A DNA stretch of 64,000 bases from Microstegium vimineum (Eukaryota; Streptophyta; Magnoliopsida; Poales; Poaceae): positions 40,121,255-40,185,254 of the forward strand of contig CM039119.1 of the NCBI GenBank assembly GCA_022036555.1. The letters run 5' to 3'. Every line of letters begins with the position of its first letter. The stretch's first letter is position 1. Both the position numbers and the translations under genes were made by a program. Positions 1-10,911 of the stretch are shown here, piece by piece. A model generated the notes under the pieces. The model did no database searches. It saw only the letters and a program-made list of their open reading frames with translations, and had not been told where the DNA came from.

Positions 1-96
1 GGAGGCGGATTTGAACAGCCCTTCGGGGAGAAGAACCCTAACCGCAGCGATGAAGAAGACCCGCGGAGGCCCACCCCCTATATATATAGAAAACAT

Positions 97-266
97 TAAC
101 CGCTGCGGGCAGTTATCAATGCCCGCTACGATAAATATTAACCGCAGCGGGCGCCTTATAATGCCTGTTGCGATAAATATTAACCGCAGCGGGCGCCTTA
201 TAATGCCCGCTATGATAAATATTAACCGCAGCGGGCGGCTTATATTGCCCGCTGCGGTAAACCAAG
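97..266. repeat. Left subterminal hairpin repeats of the CACTA element
   Basis: About four tandem units of roughly 42 bp. Each contains TTAACCGCAGCGGGC followed, after about a dozen bases, by its near-inverse GCCCGCTGCGGTAAA, so every unit can fold into a hairpin. The same motif family recurs at the right end. In En/Spm elements subterminal repeats bind the accessory transposon protein (TNPA in maize); that role here is inferred. Confidence 0.85.
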
Positions 267-440
267 TTCTGTTCAGTATAGTTCAATGTTTCGTTTCGTC
301 AGTTCTTCAGTATACTTGATATATATTCATATAAGTATATAAGTACATTCATATATAAGCTGTAAATTTCTATTAATTACAAAAATGACTTGTCCACTAG
401 TTTATTACAAAATTGACTTGTCCACTACTTTTATTACATC

Positions 441-3400
441 TCATTTTGGTACTGGCGCTTTCACGGATTGCACCTCACCATCGGGGCAGGCCCAGGGCTT
501 TAGACCGCTCTTGTTGCAACGATCCTCGATGGCCTTGACCTTATTTGGTAGATTGGTGAAAAGTTGGGGCTCTTCGTAGTTGTTGTATTGTTCTGGACTC
601 TGGACACCATCAGCTCCCACGATCCTCTGTTTTCCAGACATGACCACGTGTTTCTTTGTATCCTCTGGATAGATATAGTAAGCCACTTGCGCGACGTTTG
701 TAGCAAGTACCCACTGATCATCTTTATATCCGGTACTTTTGAGGTTCACTGTAGTTAACACTAATATGTCCACAACAACTGTTTTCGAGTTAACCTAGTC
801 GCATCGAAAGACAGTTAGGCGAACGTTTTGTCCATAGTCAAGCTCCCATATTTCGCCAACCTGTCCATAGCATTGTGTCCTTGTGTTTGTGGCCCCGTCG
901 ACTCCTTCGTATCGAACACCGCTATTTTGTGATGCGCTCTTCTTGTCCTTGTCTTTTGTGTGGAACCTATACCCCTTCACGTCGTATACTTGCCAAGTGG
1001 TAACTTGAGTGGACGGCCCTTGTATCAGCTTCTTAACGGTATTCGTATCTTCATCAGGGCATCCTTCCAGGGGGATGCATTGCTCTTTAAGCCACTCTAT
1101 GAAACTGCTCTTGTGATGTTTTTGGACCCATTCCTCCATGCGTTGTCCCGTCATGTGCGGCACAAATCTCATCTAGGTGCTTTTCAACATATTTGTCCAT
1201 GCTCACCAACTGATGAAGGATGCTATAATGAGCTTCTTCCACATCTTTGTACGGTATATCAGTGCGTACTTGCCGTCCCGTGCACCCCTTCCTGGCGGTT
1301 CTGCCCTCGTGCTAATGAACAGGCAATGCAATCGCCCTCCCATCCTTTATGTACCTCATACACCAGTTGACGAACTCCTCGGTTGTGTATGCCTCGATCA
1401 TAGAGCCCTCCGGGTAAGCACGGTTATGGACATATCTGTTGAGGGTGGACATGAACTGCTCGTATGTCCACATCTGGTGTAGGTACACGGGGCCCAGTTG
1501 CTCGATTTGATCAACCATGTGTATCATTAGGTGAGGCATAATGTCAAAGAAAGAAGGGGAAAGCACATCTCGAGCTGGCAAATGGTCTCCGCGATGAACT
1601 CCTTCAGGGCATGCAGTTCAGCTTTGCCGATGACCTTCTGTGTGATGCGGTTAAAAAAGTACAACATCCGAGTGATTACCATCTTCACGTACTCTGGACT
1701 AATAGCCCTGATAACAATGGGAAGGAACACCGTCAGCATGATGTGGCAATCATGTGAGTTGAAGCCAGCCATTGTGAGGTCTTTCATGCAGATGAGGCTC
1801 TTAATGTTTGAGGAGAAAATGGTCGGTACCTTGATACCCCTCAACAAGTTGGGCATATATATCTTCTCATCGCGTCTTAGGTTATATGCTGCACCTGGTA
1901 TGTCAACTGTACCATTATGAGGTGGTCCTGGGTGAAGGTCATGCCTGATGCCGTGGTGGAGAAGATCCATCCGTGATTTGAGACCATCCTTCGTCTTGTT
2001 CTTGATGTCGAGCAATACACCGATCGTGCTTTCGAAGACATTCTTCTCGAGATGCATGCAGTCGATGACATGGGGTGTGTTTAGTGTTTTCCAGTATGAC
2101 AGGTAGTAGAAAAAGACCGACTTCTTCTTGAAAGGAACATGTGGTGTTTCCTCCTCCTCCTCCGTCTTGTTGTCCCGCTTTCGCTTTCTTGTTTGTTTTG
2201 TCCCTTCCTCTGATGGCTTCTTCTTCTTGCCAAACTTGATGTCATCCATATCCTTCACCATCTCATACACCTTTGGACCCCAGCAAATCGATGCCGGTGG
2301 TTTACCCTGCAGCTCTACCTGATTGTCAAAGTATTGATTCATACCAAGTTTTCTATACCTGTGATTTTTGCTAAGGAACCGCCTATGCCTCATGTAAACT
2401 ATCTTGTAGGATGCCTTAATGTAAGTGTGACATGTCCCATCAATGCACTTTACGTAGCCAGTCTTCCCTTTGATCTGCCCTGACAGTGAGAAGAGACCAG
2501 GGTAATCGGTGATCGTGACAAAGATGACCCTTAAGGTGAACTTCTCCTTGCGGTATGCATCAGTCATCTCGACCCCAACATCAAATAGCTCCTGCATTTC
2601 CTCCATTAATGGTTCTAGGAAAACATCAATATCGTTACTAGGTTGCCTTGGTCTTGAGATCAGCATGGTCAGCATGAGATACCTACGCTTTTGACACAGA
2701 TGGGGAGGTAGGTTGTACATGGTGAGTATGATAGGCCAGGTGCTATGCGAGCTACTAAGCTCGCTGAAAGGGTTCATCCCGTAGTACTGAGCACAGACCG
2801 AATGTTCCTTGACTCATTGCCGAATTCCGGATATGTCTTATCAAAATCTTTCCACTGTTGGCCATCAGATGGGTGCCACAGCATGCCATCTTCCTTTTGC
2901 GGTCATCTGATGCATGCCAGGACATGAGCTTGGCATCCTCTGGGTTCCCGAATAGTGCACGTAGACGGTCGATCATAGGCAGATACCACACCGACATTTC
3001 CGGGCTTCTCCTTTGCGTGTAGCCCTCTTCCTCCTCGTCCTGCTGAGCCGAGATGAGATTCTCTGCAGCAGTGCTCTTCTTGCCCCCCTTCTTCTTCTTC
3101 GGACCACCTCGCAACGACTCGTCGCCGTCTGCATCCACATGACAGCTAGCATTCTTCTTGTAACGACTCGCGCCGCAGTGCGGACAGCTCGTCATCTTCT
3201 CATACTTAGTGCTCAACCGATACATGATGCCGTGGTTTGGGCAGACATCGAACTTTCGAACTTTCATCGACACTGGACGAATCAACTTCTTTGCCCGATA
3301 AATATTCATGGGAAACTTGTTACCCTTCGGATACGTGGTAGCAAGGTAACTTAACAGCTCATTGAAGCTGTTGTCAGACCAACCATGTCGGGCCTTCATC

Positions 3401-4022
3401 ATCAACATGTGGAGGATAAAACGGAGCACGGTGCACTGTTTCGGACATTCGCCACCATCCTGATACAGAGGATCAAGTGACGCCTGCTTCATCTCTCTAA
3501 AATTTTCCAATCACTTCGAGGAACCATACACAACGTTGTCCTCATCGATGTGCTTCACTAAATCATCAAAAAGCTGCAGATCCTCGGGTTCCTGCACGTA
3601 GCCTCCTGACCACCACCATCATCTTCCATGTCCTCGAGTAGATCCTTCACCGTGATATAATCACAATCATCATTATTGTCGTTGCAGGCTGTCGCTGTTG
3701 TGGCTGAACATGAGACATGTGGTGCACGTGGCTCTTGGTTCGCCGTCGTCGATGCCGAGCTCACTACAGATGCACCACCACCACTCGGGTCGATACTTTC
3801 GCCGTGCTGAGTCCATACCATGTAATTCTCTATGAAACCAAACCGAATCAAATGAGATTGCACCGTGCCATCGTCGGTGAAGGCTGTCAGATTCTTGCAG
3901 TGAGAACACGGACACACGGTTGTCATCCGCTTCGATCTTTCATGGTGAGCTCTCGCAGTGGCAATAAACTTCCTCACTTCGCTGAGATACAACGGATCAA
4001 ATACTCTATTAATCTTGTACAT
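441..4022 (-). pseudogene. CACTA transposase (TNPD/tnp2-like), broken
   Basis: This is the transposase that would cut and paste the element by acting on the CACTA ends. Read on the minus strand, 4022-3558 encodes a transposase-associated zinc-finger-like domain (Cys/His pattern VCPCSHCKNL). 3510-2755 and 2777-1527 encode the tnp2 (Transposase_21) core, including CPHCGASRYKK, MNPFSELSSSHSTWPI and FVTITDYPGLFSLSGQ. 1930-1312 matches the DUF4218 region, and 1172-441 matches DUF4216, including the GYKDDQWVLA segment. The frame changes at about 3510-3558, about 2755-2800 and about 1530-1580. An in-frame TAG at 795-797 splits the DUF4216 region. Introns may account for some gaps, but the overlapping frame changes inside conserved blocks show it is broken. 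The domain order is the usual one, and nothing indicates capture of host exons. Confidence 0.9.
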
Positions 4023-4069
4023 CTATTCTGACCTATCCATATTGCCTGCAAACCATACACATCAACAAC

Positions 4070-4358
4070 AAAAGCTTTTAGGCATATAATATTATAAATC
4101 GAAATAAAAAAGACACAAGCTTTCACTTTCCTCCATTAATCTAATCTAGATCTAGGGATCTACATCTAGAGAGCTCAAAAAGCAAGGAAAAGAGAGAGAA
4201 AAGAGCATGGGAACCCTCTAAAAGCTTTTAGGTCTCTTATATTATGATTCTAGATAAAAAAACATAAGCTTTCTCCCCTCCTCCATGAAACTAGATCTAG
4301 ATCTAGAGAGGTCAAAAAGCAAGGAAAAGAGAGAAAAGATACCATGTGAACCTTTTAG
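4070..4358. repeat. Tandem duplication upstream of the CACTA transposase
   Basis: Two units of about 150 and 140 bp, starting near 4070 and 4220. Each begins AAAAGCTTTTAGG, contains CTAGATCTAG and AAAAAGCAAGGAAAAGAGAG, and ends near a CATG-GAACC sequence. The copies differ at many positions, so the duplication is not recent. It lies just upstream (minus sense) of the transposase start and may cover its promoter; that role is inferred. Confidence 0.75.
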
Positions 4359-4509
4359 ATACCTCTTATGATGCCCTCCTCCTCTAAAATACCCCTCAAA
4401 ACCTCAATCTAATGGTTTGGGTAAAAATTCGAGCAAAGCCTCTCCCCCCACGAGTTTGGAAGAGAGAAGACGTGAGGAAGAAGAAGGTCAGACTGTAGCT
4501 ATTTATAAA

Positions 4510-4720
4510 ATACATAACCGCTGCGGACATTGTAAAATGACCGCTGCGGTTAAGACTGATTAACCACAACGGTCGCCCTAATGGGACCGCTGTGGTAAAT
4601 GCCTTTACCGTGGTGGTCACCTTATAGAGTCCGTTGTGGTTAATCGGTATTAACCGCAACGGGCACCTTATGCTGCCCGCTGCGGTAAATGGTTAACCGC
4701 AGTGGGCCCTTAGTCTGCCA
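4510..4720. repeat. Right subterminal hairpin repeats of the CACTA element
   Basis: About five degenerate units built on TAACCGCAGCGGGC and its inverse GCCCGCTGCGGTAAA, for example near 4514-4556, 4558-4600, 4600-4645 and 4645-4705. They match the left array in motif and in internal symmetry but are more diverged. Confidence 0.85.
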
Positions 4721-4822
4721 GCCGCGCAAGGCGGCTACAGGGACCTACCGTGGCAGGCAGGATGGGTGTCCGCCATGGAGGACATTTTGCTAGTGCTGTG
4801 CAAAATCATTTTTGACGTAGTG

Positions 4823-5746
4823 TGACGCCACTGCTTGTGGCCCAACGCGTGTAGATTTGCTTGCGTCGGCGGTGGCTTCTTCCCTGGGTCCAAGGTTGGT
4901 GAAGAGGAAGAGGGTGGTGACGTCAGCGGAGGAGCCGGAGTTGGTGGAGGAGATTCTGCGCACGGAAGATGACCCGAAGCCTACGCCGATTCGGACCTTC
5001 TGTCGGGACGGCAAGGATTTCTTCATCGTCGAGGACGACGAGGCCGAAGAGGAGGCGATGGCCTTGCTGAATGATGCGAATAACTTGTTGGGGCGCATCA
5101 AGGTATGTGCACCTCTTCCTAACCCATGTTTTCATGATGTATCCTTTGGTGACGGCACTTGTGTGGTCGCAGAGCCTCTTCAAGGCCGGAAAGGAGCGCA
5201 AGGCCACGACCAATCAGCTTGCATCCTTGGCGATGGAGAATGAGCGCCTTCACGGAGAGGTCGCTCGTGTAGAAAGTCAGTTTGTCGGGCTGCAAGCTAG
5301 CCTGGACGTTGCAGGTGCTGGAGGCTGACATCCGCGGGCGGGATTGCGAGATCGCCGAGCTCCTAACACATGTTGAGAAGGTCAACGAGCTTTCCGCCCG
5401 TAAGTCTTTGTTTTCTTCTTTTGTTTGATAACCTAGTGGTGTCCAGTCGGTAGTTTTTATTACTTCATGATGCAGGCCTGCTCGGGGCGGAGGAAGCAAA
5501 GCGCCTGGTGGAGGAGGAGGTCGCAACCGTGAAGCATGAGGTGTACAAGATGCATGCGATGCATGAGGGTAGGTTCCTACGTCCTTTGTCTGTCACCGCG
5601 CCGGTGGCGCCTTCTGATGTCATGTTGTCGTGCTCGTAGCTTACCGGGGGCACGTTCATCTTCAATTTGCAGATCTGCAGGCGAAGGTGGATGCTTACTA
5701 TGACCACTTCTGGTCGCTGGCGAGGGAGATCGACCCGGTGGTCAAG
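4823..5746 (+). pseudogene. Spliced coiled-coil protein fragment, 3' part
   Basis: Four exon-like blocks can be joined in phase: 4823-5102, 5173-5399, 5476-5568 and 5673-5746, with donors GTATGT, GTAAGT and GTAGGT and acceptors ending CAG. The first block is basic then acidic (LVKRKRVV; EDDEAEEEA). The others are Glu/Leu/Lys-rich and look like a coiled coil (for example LASLAMENERLHGEVARV and EEAKRLVEEEVATVKHEV). Exon 2 carries an extra G near 5312 that shifts the frame. The left side is cut by the CACTA element and the right side by the LTR at 5747. It resembles the coiled-coil tails of plant proteins labelled putative gypsy-type transposon proteins, but I cannot name the family firmly. A host gene fragment is the alternative. 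Confidence 0.6.
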
Positions 5747-8700
5747 TGTAACACCCCTGGTGTTTAACTTAATTAAAAATGGATCATATCATCATATACA
5801 TAAAGCATCATTCAATTGATTGAGAACCTTGCCATGCATTGAACAAAAATAAGTTTATTTTGGTTGTGCTTGTCTTAGAATGTGTATGTTTGTTGTGAAT
5901 TCAAATTCAAATTTACAATTCTTGTTTCAAAATCTAAAAAGAATTTGCATATGGTTGTTAAAGCAAAGTTGTAGAGCTCTGTTTCAATTGCAAAAGTCAT
6001 GTTTGGAGTTTTTCAAGTTTTATTCAAAAATCTTAAGCAATTGAAAAGGGGGTAATTATTTTGAATAGGGGTTTTCAAATTAAAAAATGCATTTCAAAAA
6101 CTAGCCCGAATTTGAAAAAGTGCATGTTGAAAACTTTGTAGATCATGAATTTTGAGCAACTTTAGTATTCAAAGTTTTTCATGAAAACCTTTAGAGGAGG
6201 GAGTTTTTGGTCTTTTAAAGACAAGGGAAGTTCGGGCATTTCACCGATCACCTTCATGTTGGTCGAGTGCCTTCACTGCCGACACCTGGCCGGCCAGCTG
6301 CCGATGCCACCGCATGCCTCCTGGCTGCAACGCACATCCCGTCGTGTGCATGACATCATCGCGCACATCCCGCACTCCTCAAAATGGGACACCGACCACT
6401 CCTTCCCTCTCTTTGCGCACTCGCTCTCAGCTCTGCTCTGCTCTGCCGCGTGCGCCTTCGTCTCTGACGAGCTCGCGAGAGCTCGCCGTCCACTGCAAAG
6501 CTCCCAATCCAGTGCCATTGACATCACATCGACCTCGCGCACCTTCCGCGCGAGTTGGTGGAAGCTGCAGCTCCATCGTTTGCCCATCGTGACCCCGTCT
6601 TCCTTGGCTCCGACGAGAGCTCTACCCCCTCGGTTCGCTGTCGACCCGGCTAACCAGGAGCCGCATTGATCTTTTCTTTCTTGTTTCGCATTCCTTGTCA
6701 CTAACTGATCACGGTGCTTCCTTCCTTGTTGCAAATGATGGACCGTAGCTCCGGGAACGCCTTCGCGCTGCTCGGTTCATCGTCTCCGCCGGCACTGCTT
6801 CCGTCGTCAGCGCCTTCTTCTTCCTCTCCGACCGAGTTAGCGTGCGCTTCATGTTCGGGGTAAGCTCCTGGTGCTCGTAGAGTAGCTGGTTGTAGCTAAT
6901 TCCGAACCATAGTCGTGGTTCACGTTGCTCCAGCGTGTTCACGCCGCCGCGTCGGTGCTCACCGCCGTGAGAGCTCGGTCGTTATCTTTTTCTTCAATTG
7001 ATGGGTGCGCTAGCTTCGCCTAGCCTTGCTGAGTCTAGTTGTGGTGTTGGTTGTTCGTGCGGGTGTGTGGTTTGCCCGGCGCAAGAAGCGCAGATCTCCG
7101 CCGTCCGCCATGGCCATCGGCGAGGTCATATCACTCTGTTTCTGTCTCATTTTTCTTGCGCTTCGCGTTGTTAAGGTCATTCTGAGTCTGTTGGTGTGCT
7201 TGGTTGAGCTGGTGATGGCTTGTGGTCGCCGGCGTGCAAGCGGCAGTGCTCGGGTCGCCGCCGTTGCCGCCGGTGACGTTGTTGCGAGGGATAGATTAGG
7301 GCGTGTCGCACCTTGTTGTGTTCGGGGTGAGGTGTAGATCACGATGCGAGGGTTGGTTGAGTCGTTGGGTCTTCGATGGTGACGCGCCGCCGTGTTTTGT
7401 GGTCATCGGCGCCGCTGCGCCGGTTGGCGTGGAGCTGACAGGCCGGCCCCACCTGTCAGTCTATGTTAGTTAGGGTTTGGTCATTTCTGTTTTTGCACAG
7501 TAATGATTTTTGTTATTTTGTATCTTTATTTCTATGCATGTCTAAATTCTGAGAAAATTTGTGTATGCTCTCTGTGATGTGTAGTATTTTATAAAAATAT
7601 AATATGCATGTGTTCAGTACATTTTTAATCCTGTAAAAATGCTTAAATTAAATGAAAAATGCAATTTCCTTGATTTTTCATGCTCTGTATGTTGATCCAA
7701 AAATTATGAAATTTTTTATGTAACCTGTGTACACTTATACCTTGCTGTACAAAAAGTTTTAGAATTTTGGACAAACTTTTACACATGTCTATTTAGATAA
7801 TTAAGTTTTAACTAATTAAAAACCCTAATGACTTCATATCTTGTGTGATTTTGGATTGTTTGATGCACATGGTCATTGTCCAGTGGCAACCACAACATGG
7901 ACATGTATGATGATGATATGTTGTATGCTCAGTTCTTTTGGATATAATTATTAAACTTGCTAATCAATTTAATCATGGTTTAATTAATTGTTTTATGCTC
8001 TAGTTTGGTTTACCTTCATGAAGGGAAGTTGTACTCATTCTTAATCTAAAATGTTCATCCTTTGAGTGCATATTTGTGTGTTAGTTATCATCATGTTTAT
8101 TAATTCAAGCATCATCTAAGCATGTCATAATATCGTGTAGATATCTCGATTGTTGGGTTGGATAATACTTCTGGTGAAGTGGGTTTCTCTAATTGTGAAT
8201 CTGAGCCCGAGTTTGTGTATCCCTCCAACCAAGGCAAGCCCCGGTGCATTTAACCCTTCCTTGTATTTAAATAATTGTTTTAAATATACTTATGGTTATT
8301 ATTGCATTGTTCTTACTTTATTTAAATTCCTACTTGATGCATGGCCTTTATCCTTGTATTATTGAATCCATTACCTTGGTACCTGTTTTAAAGATGCCAA
8401 ATTTTGCAAAAATTGCTTAGTGTGCTTAGAACTTTTCTAGTAAGTGATTTCCGGTCACTTACCCATAGCGTATTGCTTTGCCAAATGGTTATGTACTTTT
8501 GAGAAAGGAATGTTGTTGGAAGTAATAATCGGGACCGGGCGGACACGGTGTTTGGGAGCCATCAGTGGTGACTAGTGAGCGGGTTCTCTCCGCCTGTGTC
8601 ATTAGGGCCTTGCCATTGTAGATGTCCAAGGGTTGTGACTTTGGAGTACTTATCACATACTTCAGGAAGCTGAACTCTGGCTAATCCAGTCTTAAGAACG

Positions 8701-9937
8701 GTTAATCCGCACTGGGAGTGGAGACATGGTTAGAGTAGTGTGTACCCTCCTAGCTCGTGGAGTCGGGTGGAGGTGTACTGTGCTCTCGGGTGGTGGAACC
8801 CCGGTCTTGGCTGGAGAATCCAGGGAAAGGTAGTCATATGCGTGCTTTAGTGCTGTATATGTCATGTGATTGGGAAGCCCCAGCTGGGTTTAACCAGTTC
8901 GAATCATCGTGTTCCTCGGATATGGAAACATAACCCTGTCTTCTACATCATAGTTAATGAAACTTAACTGGATACTTGATGGTTTCCTTTCATCAATGGT
9001 TTATTACCTCGTTATCGATCATAACCTTAGAGCATCTCCAAGAGCCTTTGTAAAATATACTCTCTAAATCATCATTTAGAGAGTCATTTGAGTAAAAATC
9101 GTTTTCTATATTTTTATACTCTCCAACAGCTTTTCTATATCTTATGCGCAGTCTAGAGAATCATTCTCGTCTTCTATATTTGGCTAGCAAAAAACCTGAA
9201 ATAGAAGATAGCTATATTTGCATAACTATTTACAAAAGCTGTTGGAGTGTATTTTTTCAACAAAATCTCTATTCCTAGCATTTAGGAATAATATAGCAAG
9301 TCTCTTGGAGATGCTCTTAGATCGGTACTTGTGTAATTATGTAAACGAAATAAATGAATTTTAATTGTTTTATAAATGCTCATTTATGCAAAATAATTGA
9401 TTCTTGTAAAACCCCACCTTGAATCCTATGACTTGCATATCTTTTGTCCACCAAATATTTTTTATTTGTCGGATAAGTCTTGTTGAGTACTCCCGTACTT
9501 AGGGTTTGTTAACCCCTGTTGAAGATGAGGGTCCTAATCCGGTCTGTGTAGCCTCGTGCTGCATGACCATTGTCTTAGTTGATGAAGATGAGAAATAGAT
9601 GTATTTGATTGACTCTTGGGCAAGAGTACCTCAGTTGCTTGTTTATACTCTATCACTAGCTTGATGTAATAAGATCGCATGACACTTATGTTATGTTTCA
9701 AAAACTTATGGTTTGTAATATGACTTTAAAAATTCCGCTACTTTGATGTAAATTAAATTATTGTATCACTTCTGCAATGTTTGTAATGAGGAGACCATAT
9801 TCGGAAAGAGGTGGATGACCCACTGCAAAGTGGTGACACCTGATGGACTAATTAAGACTTGTATCATTTGTTTGGGATTAAGTCAGATGGACGTAAATCC
9901 TTGCAAGTGGGCCCTATTCTTAAGAGGTTCTGTCACA
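5747..9937 (+). repeat. 5' LTR of element G
   Basis: It starts TGTAACACCCCTGGTGTTTA and ends GGTTCTGTCACA, immediately before the primer site. Its family identity is confirmed by the solo LTR at 20862-25143, which shares both ends and long internal blocks (for example 8520-8990 against 24010-24480). It contains a Tourist-like MITE at 9030-9316. No conserved protein is visible in its 4.2 kb: the longest frame, in the GC-rich part at 6181-6669, is not recognisable as a protein family and lies at the LTR position expected for a promoter or transcribed leader. Confidence 0.9.
9030..9316. mobile_element. Tourist-like MITE in the LTR of G
   Basis: 287 bp with terminal inverted repeats GAGCATCTCCAAGAG and CTCTTGGAGATGCTC, flanked by TTA duplications at 9027-9029 and 9317-9319. 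The TTA target and the terminal sequence fit PIF/Harbinger-derived MITEs. It also has a large internal inverted repeat (AAAAGCTGTTGGAG against CTCCAACAGCTTTT). The solo LTR at 20862-25143 has the empty site (TTA then GATCGGTACTT) near 24532. Confidence 0.92.
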
Positions 9938-9939
9938 GT

Positions 9940-9951
9940 TGGTATCAAAGC
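9940..9951 (+). other. Primer-binding site of element G
   Basis: TGGTATCAAAGC starts 2 bp after the LTR end. It is complementary to the 3' end of plant initiator-Met tRNA with one difference from the usual TGGTATCAGAGC. It would prime minus-strand DNA synthesis. Confidence 0.88.
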
Positions 9952-10285
9952 TCTCCTTATTACAAAACTTGTAGTTGTAAGCATTTTCAAAAATGTTTTG
10001 GATCTTAAATTAAAATTTGATTTGAGTCTAAAATTTTCTTTAACTTATTTTTTCTCTTATTCAAATAATAGGAGAGTAGTCTTTAGGAATATCAAGCTTA
10101 TAATGGTATGAATATGGTTTATTTATATGCCCTATGTATATGTTATGTAAATATTATCTTATATTCGTAGGCGCGTATCATGCATCATATCATATAAACT
10201 TGGGATGGGTTTAAAATTTTGTTCTCTTAATCAAACTTAAATCTATCAGTTACTCACTTGCCTCTTTTAAAATCTTGTCTATAGG
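9952..10285 (+). other. 5' leader of element G
   Basis: AT-rich noncoding sequence between the primer site and the first ORF. It ends in CTTGTCTATAGG directly before the ATG at 10286, which resembles a 3' splice acceptor after a T-rich tract, so the ORF may be expressed from a spliced leader. That is inference; a donor was not clearly identified. Confidence 0.45.
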
Positions 10286-10886
10286 ATGGCTAGGACTAAG
10301 CACATGCCTCGCAAGCGTACCGGACCCCATGGCGTGCCCCGCTACCAGTTGGCACCCCGTGGAGATAGTAGTGAGAGCAGCCAGCAGGGTGCTAGTCACA
10401 GCGATCGTCGTAAGGCAAAGATCGAGTACCTGAGGACGGAGCTAGCGAAGATGAAGGCAAACAGGGATGAGTTTGCCGACAGGACTGACACACTTGAGGA
10501 TCGGGTTGAAGAGATGGAGGCTGAGCTCAAGGAGTGTCAGGAGAAGCTGGCAGAGAAGGAGACTGAGGTGATGTTTGCTGAGGGTCTCATGTACCAGTTT
10601 CTATGAGAGAGGAATGAAGCCGGGGACCGAGAGTACCTTCAGTCCGACATGTACGTCAACTTAGGGCACTATGCGAGTAACCTCGAGGTGTACAACAATG
10701 TGCTTCATGAGGAGGTCCATCGCCTCAACAACCTGATGAACCCCGAGTACCAGCAGCAGACTCTTGCAGAGGACCTTGGTGAGCTTGTTCAGGTCGAGTA
10801 GTTTCTTGCGCCTAAGCCCGTCGGTGTGGACGGGGTTGAGCCCAAGACGATGGTGATCGCTGAAGACGAGGAGGAGGTGGAGTTGG
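10286..10886 (+). pseudogene. Extra ORF of element G with histone H3-tail-like N-terminus and coiled coil
   Basis: The ORF starts MARTKHMPRKRTG and continues VPRYQLAPRG, which lines up with the histone H3 tail (ARTKQTARKSTGG, then PRKQLA) at the positions of R2, K4, R8, K9, T11 and G12. No histone fold follows. Residues about 45-105 are a Glu/Lys/Leu-rich coiled coil (for example EYLRTELAKMKANRDEF), then an acidic tail. In-frame stops occur at 10604-10606 (TGA) and 10799-10801 (TAG). Element A interrupts it at 10886, and the frame resumes at 62984 and ends in VVLSDDE with TAG at 63004-63006. It sits between the primer site and gag, so it is an accessory ORF of the retrotransposon. Its function is unknown; binding of H3-tail reader proteins is a speculation from the sequence likeness. 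Confidence 0.75.
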
Positions 10887-10911
10887 TGAAGACTCCATGG
10901 TGATTTTGGTA
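10887..10911 (+). repeat. Remnant of the first LTR of element A
   Basis: The first 25 bases match the starts of the LTRs at 11346 and 51152 (TGAAGACTCCATGGTGATTT and on to TGGTA), then the sequence jumps to the 3' untranslated region of A. The five bases TGGTA (10907-10911) are present at both sides of the junction, as expected for a deletion at microhomology. Confidence 0.85.

Larger units (their letters stand above)
1..4822 (-). mobile_element. CACTA (En/Spm) DNA transposon, right part
   Basis: The left end lies outside the window. The right end is visible: the sequence finishes in GTAGTG at 4817-4822, so the terminus read inward begins CACTACGTCAAAAATGATTT, which fits the CACTA superfamily. 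Between the ends lie arrays of subterminal repeats and a broken minus-strand transposase with the domain order typical of plant CACTA elements. The 3-bp target duplication cannot be checked because only one flank is present; the first bases after the terminus are TGA. The reading frame of the neighbouring gene fragment is open up to the boundary, which suggests insertion into an exon. Confidence 0.9.

Noticed and set aside
97..4720. CRISPR-like array in the CCGCAGCGGGC repeats
   Set aside because: Repeats are subterminal repeats of a plant CACTA element, without unique spacers of constant length or cas genes.
4857..5243. Single-exon gene read straight through 5103
   Set aside because: The reading past 5102 crosses a clear GTATGT donor; the spliced reading gives a continuous coiled coil instead.
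6181..7342. Frames in the GC-rich part of G's 5' LTR
   Set aside because: Both strands are open by base composition, the solo LTR of the same family does not keep them, and no domain is visible.
10286..10606. A real histone H3 gene
   Set aside because: Only the first about 25 residues resemble H3; no histone fold follows and the ORF lies inside a retrotransposon.
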